Assembly: GCA_030743445.1 (NCBI GenBank)
Contig: JASLSL010000185.1
Coordinates: 1-13,899, forward strand
DNA length: 13,899 bases
Direction of reading: 5' to 3'
Origin: Alphaproteobacteria bacterium
GTDB lineage: Bacteria > Pseudomonadota > Alphaproteobacteria > UBA8366
The notes below the pieces were generated by a model. That model saw only the letters and a list, made by a program, of their open reading frames with translations, did no database searches and had not been told where the DNA came from. Below are positions 13,148 to 13,899 of this stretch, one piece after another. A program made the translations under genes and the position numbers. The first letter of the stretch is position 1; each line of letters starts with the position of its first letter.

Positions 13148-13899
13148 CCACGGAGCCCCTGTTTCCCCGCATCGCGTTGATCGGCCTCGGGTTGATCGGC
13201 TCGTCGCTCGCCCGGGTCGTCAGGCGCGAGGGCCTCGCCGGCCACATCGCCGGCATGGCGCGGAGCGAGGCGACGCGCGAGACCGCGCTGCGGCTCGGCT
13301 TCCTCGACAGCGTCCACGCGACGCCGGCCGAAGCGGTCGCCGACGCCGACCTGGTGGTGTTGTGCACGCCCTTGGGCGCCTACGAGGAAGTCGCGGCGGC
13401 GATGGCCCCCGGGCTGAAATCCGGCGCCATCGTCAGCGACGTCGGCTCGTGCAAGCTGTCGGTCATTCGCGACATCGGGCCGCTGCTGCCCGACGGCGTG
13501 CACTTGGTGCCGGGCCATCCGGTCGCCGGCACCGAGCATTCCGGCCCCGAGGCCGGCTTCGCCGAGTTGTTCGAGGACCGGTTCTGCATCCTGACCCCGC
13601 CGCCGGGCTGCGACGAGGCGGCGGTCGAGAAGGTCGCCGAGCTGTGGCGCCGCGCCGGCAGCACGGTCGAGCTGATGGATCCGCACCACCACGACCGGGT
13701 GCTCGCCATCACCTCGCACCTGCCGCACCTGATCGCCTACACCATCGTGGCCACGGCGAGCGACCTGGAAGGGCAATTGCGCGGCGAGGCGGTCGACGAC
13801 ATGGAGATCGTCGAGACCGCCGAGGTGATGCGCTATTCCGCCGGCGGCTTCCGCGACTTCACCCGGATCGCCGCCTCGGACCCGGTGATGTGGCGCGAC
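13144..13899 (+). CDS. tyrA: Prephenate/cyclohexadienyl dehydrogenase TyrA (3' end outside window)
   Basis: The first 252 residues are present and the gene runs off the window. It would oxidise prephenate or arogenate with NAD(P), giving hydroxyphenylpyruvate or tyrosine. The dinucleotide fold is clear: GLGLIGSSLA (14-23). The usual acidic residue ending the second strand is replaced, reading GMARSEAT (Ala39-Arg40) rather than a D-R pair. Downstream are the motif PGHPVAGTEHSGPEAGF (123-139) and TSHLPHLIAY (190-199) with the likely catalytic His192. The fragment ends in GGFRDFTRIAASDPVMW, a conserved helix of the second domain. The ATG at 13144 overlaps the hisC stop as ATGA. It is the third gene of the aromatic operon, and more genes may follow. 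Confidence 0.92.
   Translation, partial: MTTEPLFPRIALIGLGLIGSSLARVVRREGLAGHIAGMARSEATRETALRLGFLDSVHATPAEAVADADLVVLCTPLGAYEEVAAAMAPGLKSGAIVSDVGSCKLSVIRDIGPLLPDGVHLVPGHPVAGTEHSGPEAGFAELFEDRFCILTPPPGCDEAAVEKVAELWRRAGSTVELMDPHHHDRVLAITSHLPHLIAYTIVATASDLEGQLRGEAVDDMEIVETAEVMRYSAGGFRDFTRIAASDPVMWRD

Overview
The window is high-GC DNA (about 65% in hand-counted coding lines) and looks like the chromosome of an alphaproteobacterium, most likely Rhodospirillales-like. The main support is the right-hand block: metX-metW divergent from chorismate mutase-hisC-tyrA, an order I recall from that group. The dispersed GTCATYCC...GGRATGAC palindromic repeats are also typical of alphaproteobacteria. This placement is inference; there is no rRNA or other marker gene.

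Layout. (1) 82-3867, +: a three-gene GldA-GldF-GldG type ABC export cluster (ATPase, six-helix permease, large membrane-anchored auxiliary protein), tightly spaced and probably one transcript. (2) About 3870-5100: an AT-richer islet holding one minus-strand gene, an unusual signal peptidase I with extra N-terminal membrane helices and a changed box E. (3) 5106-5645, +: a very short SPFH/band-7 protein that stops where the usual C-terminal coiled coil would begin. (4) 5696-5831: a palindromic dispersed repeat. (5) 5888-9063, +: a signal-peptide-less BtuF-like cobalamin-binding protein and a large YbiO-type MscS channel. (6) 9079-9196: a second palindromic repeat between convergent genes. (7) 9226-11012, -: metX and metW with ATGA overlap. 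(8) 11013-11163: a compact divergent control region with several inverted repeats. (9) 11164-13899, +: a chorismate mutase with a decayed prephenate-dehydratase/ACT tail, hisC and tyrA; tyrA runs off the end.

How the genes work together. The right half is amino-acid biosynthesis. MetX activates homoserine and MetW is its usual partner. On the other strand chorismate mutase makes prephenate, TyrA oxidises prephenate or arogenate towards tyrosine, and HisC supplies the aminotransferase step of histidine synthesis and perhaps of aromatic amino acids. The left half is envelope functions: ABC export, protein processing, an SPFH membrane protein and a mechanosensitive channel.

I found no CRISPR array, phage, transposase or toxin-antitoxin system, and nothing I would call a wholly new system. 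The points most worth a second look are the degenerate P-protein-like chorismate mutase, the atypical signal peptidase in its low-GC islet, the minimal SPFH protein, the cytosolic cobalamin-binding protein with conserved cysteines, and the metX/chorismate-mutase control region with its 11-codon upstream ORF.
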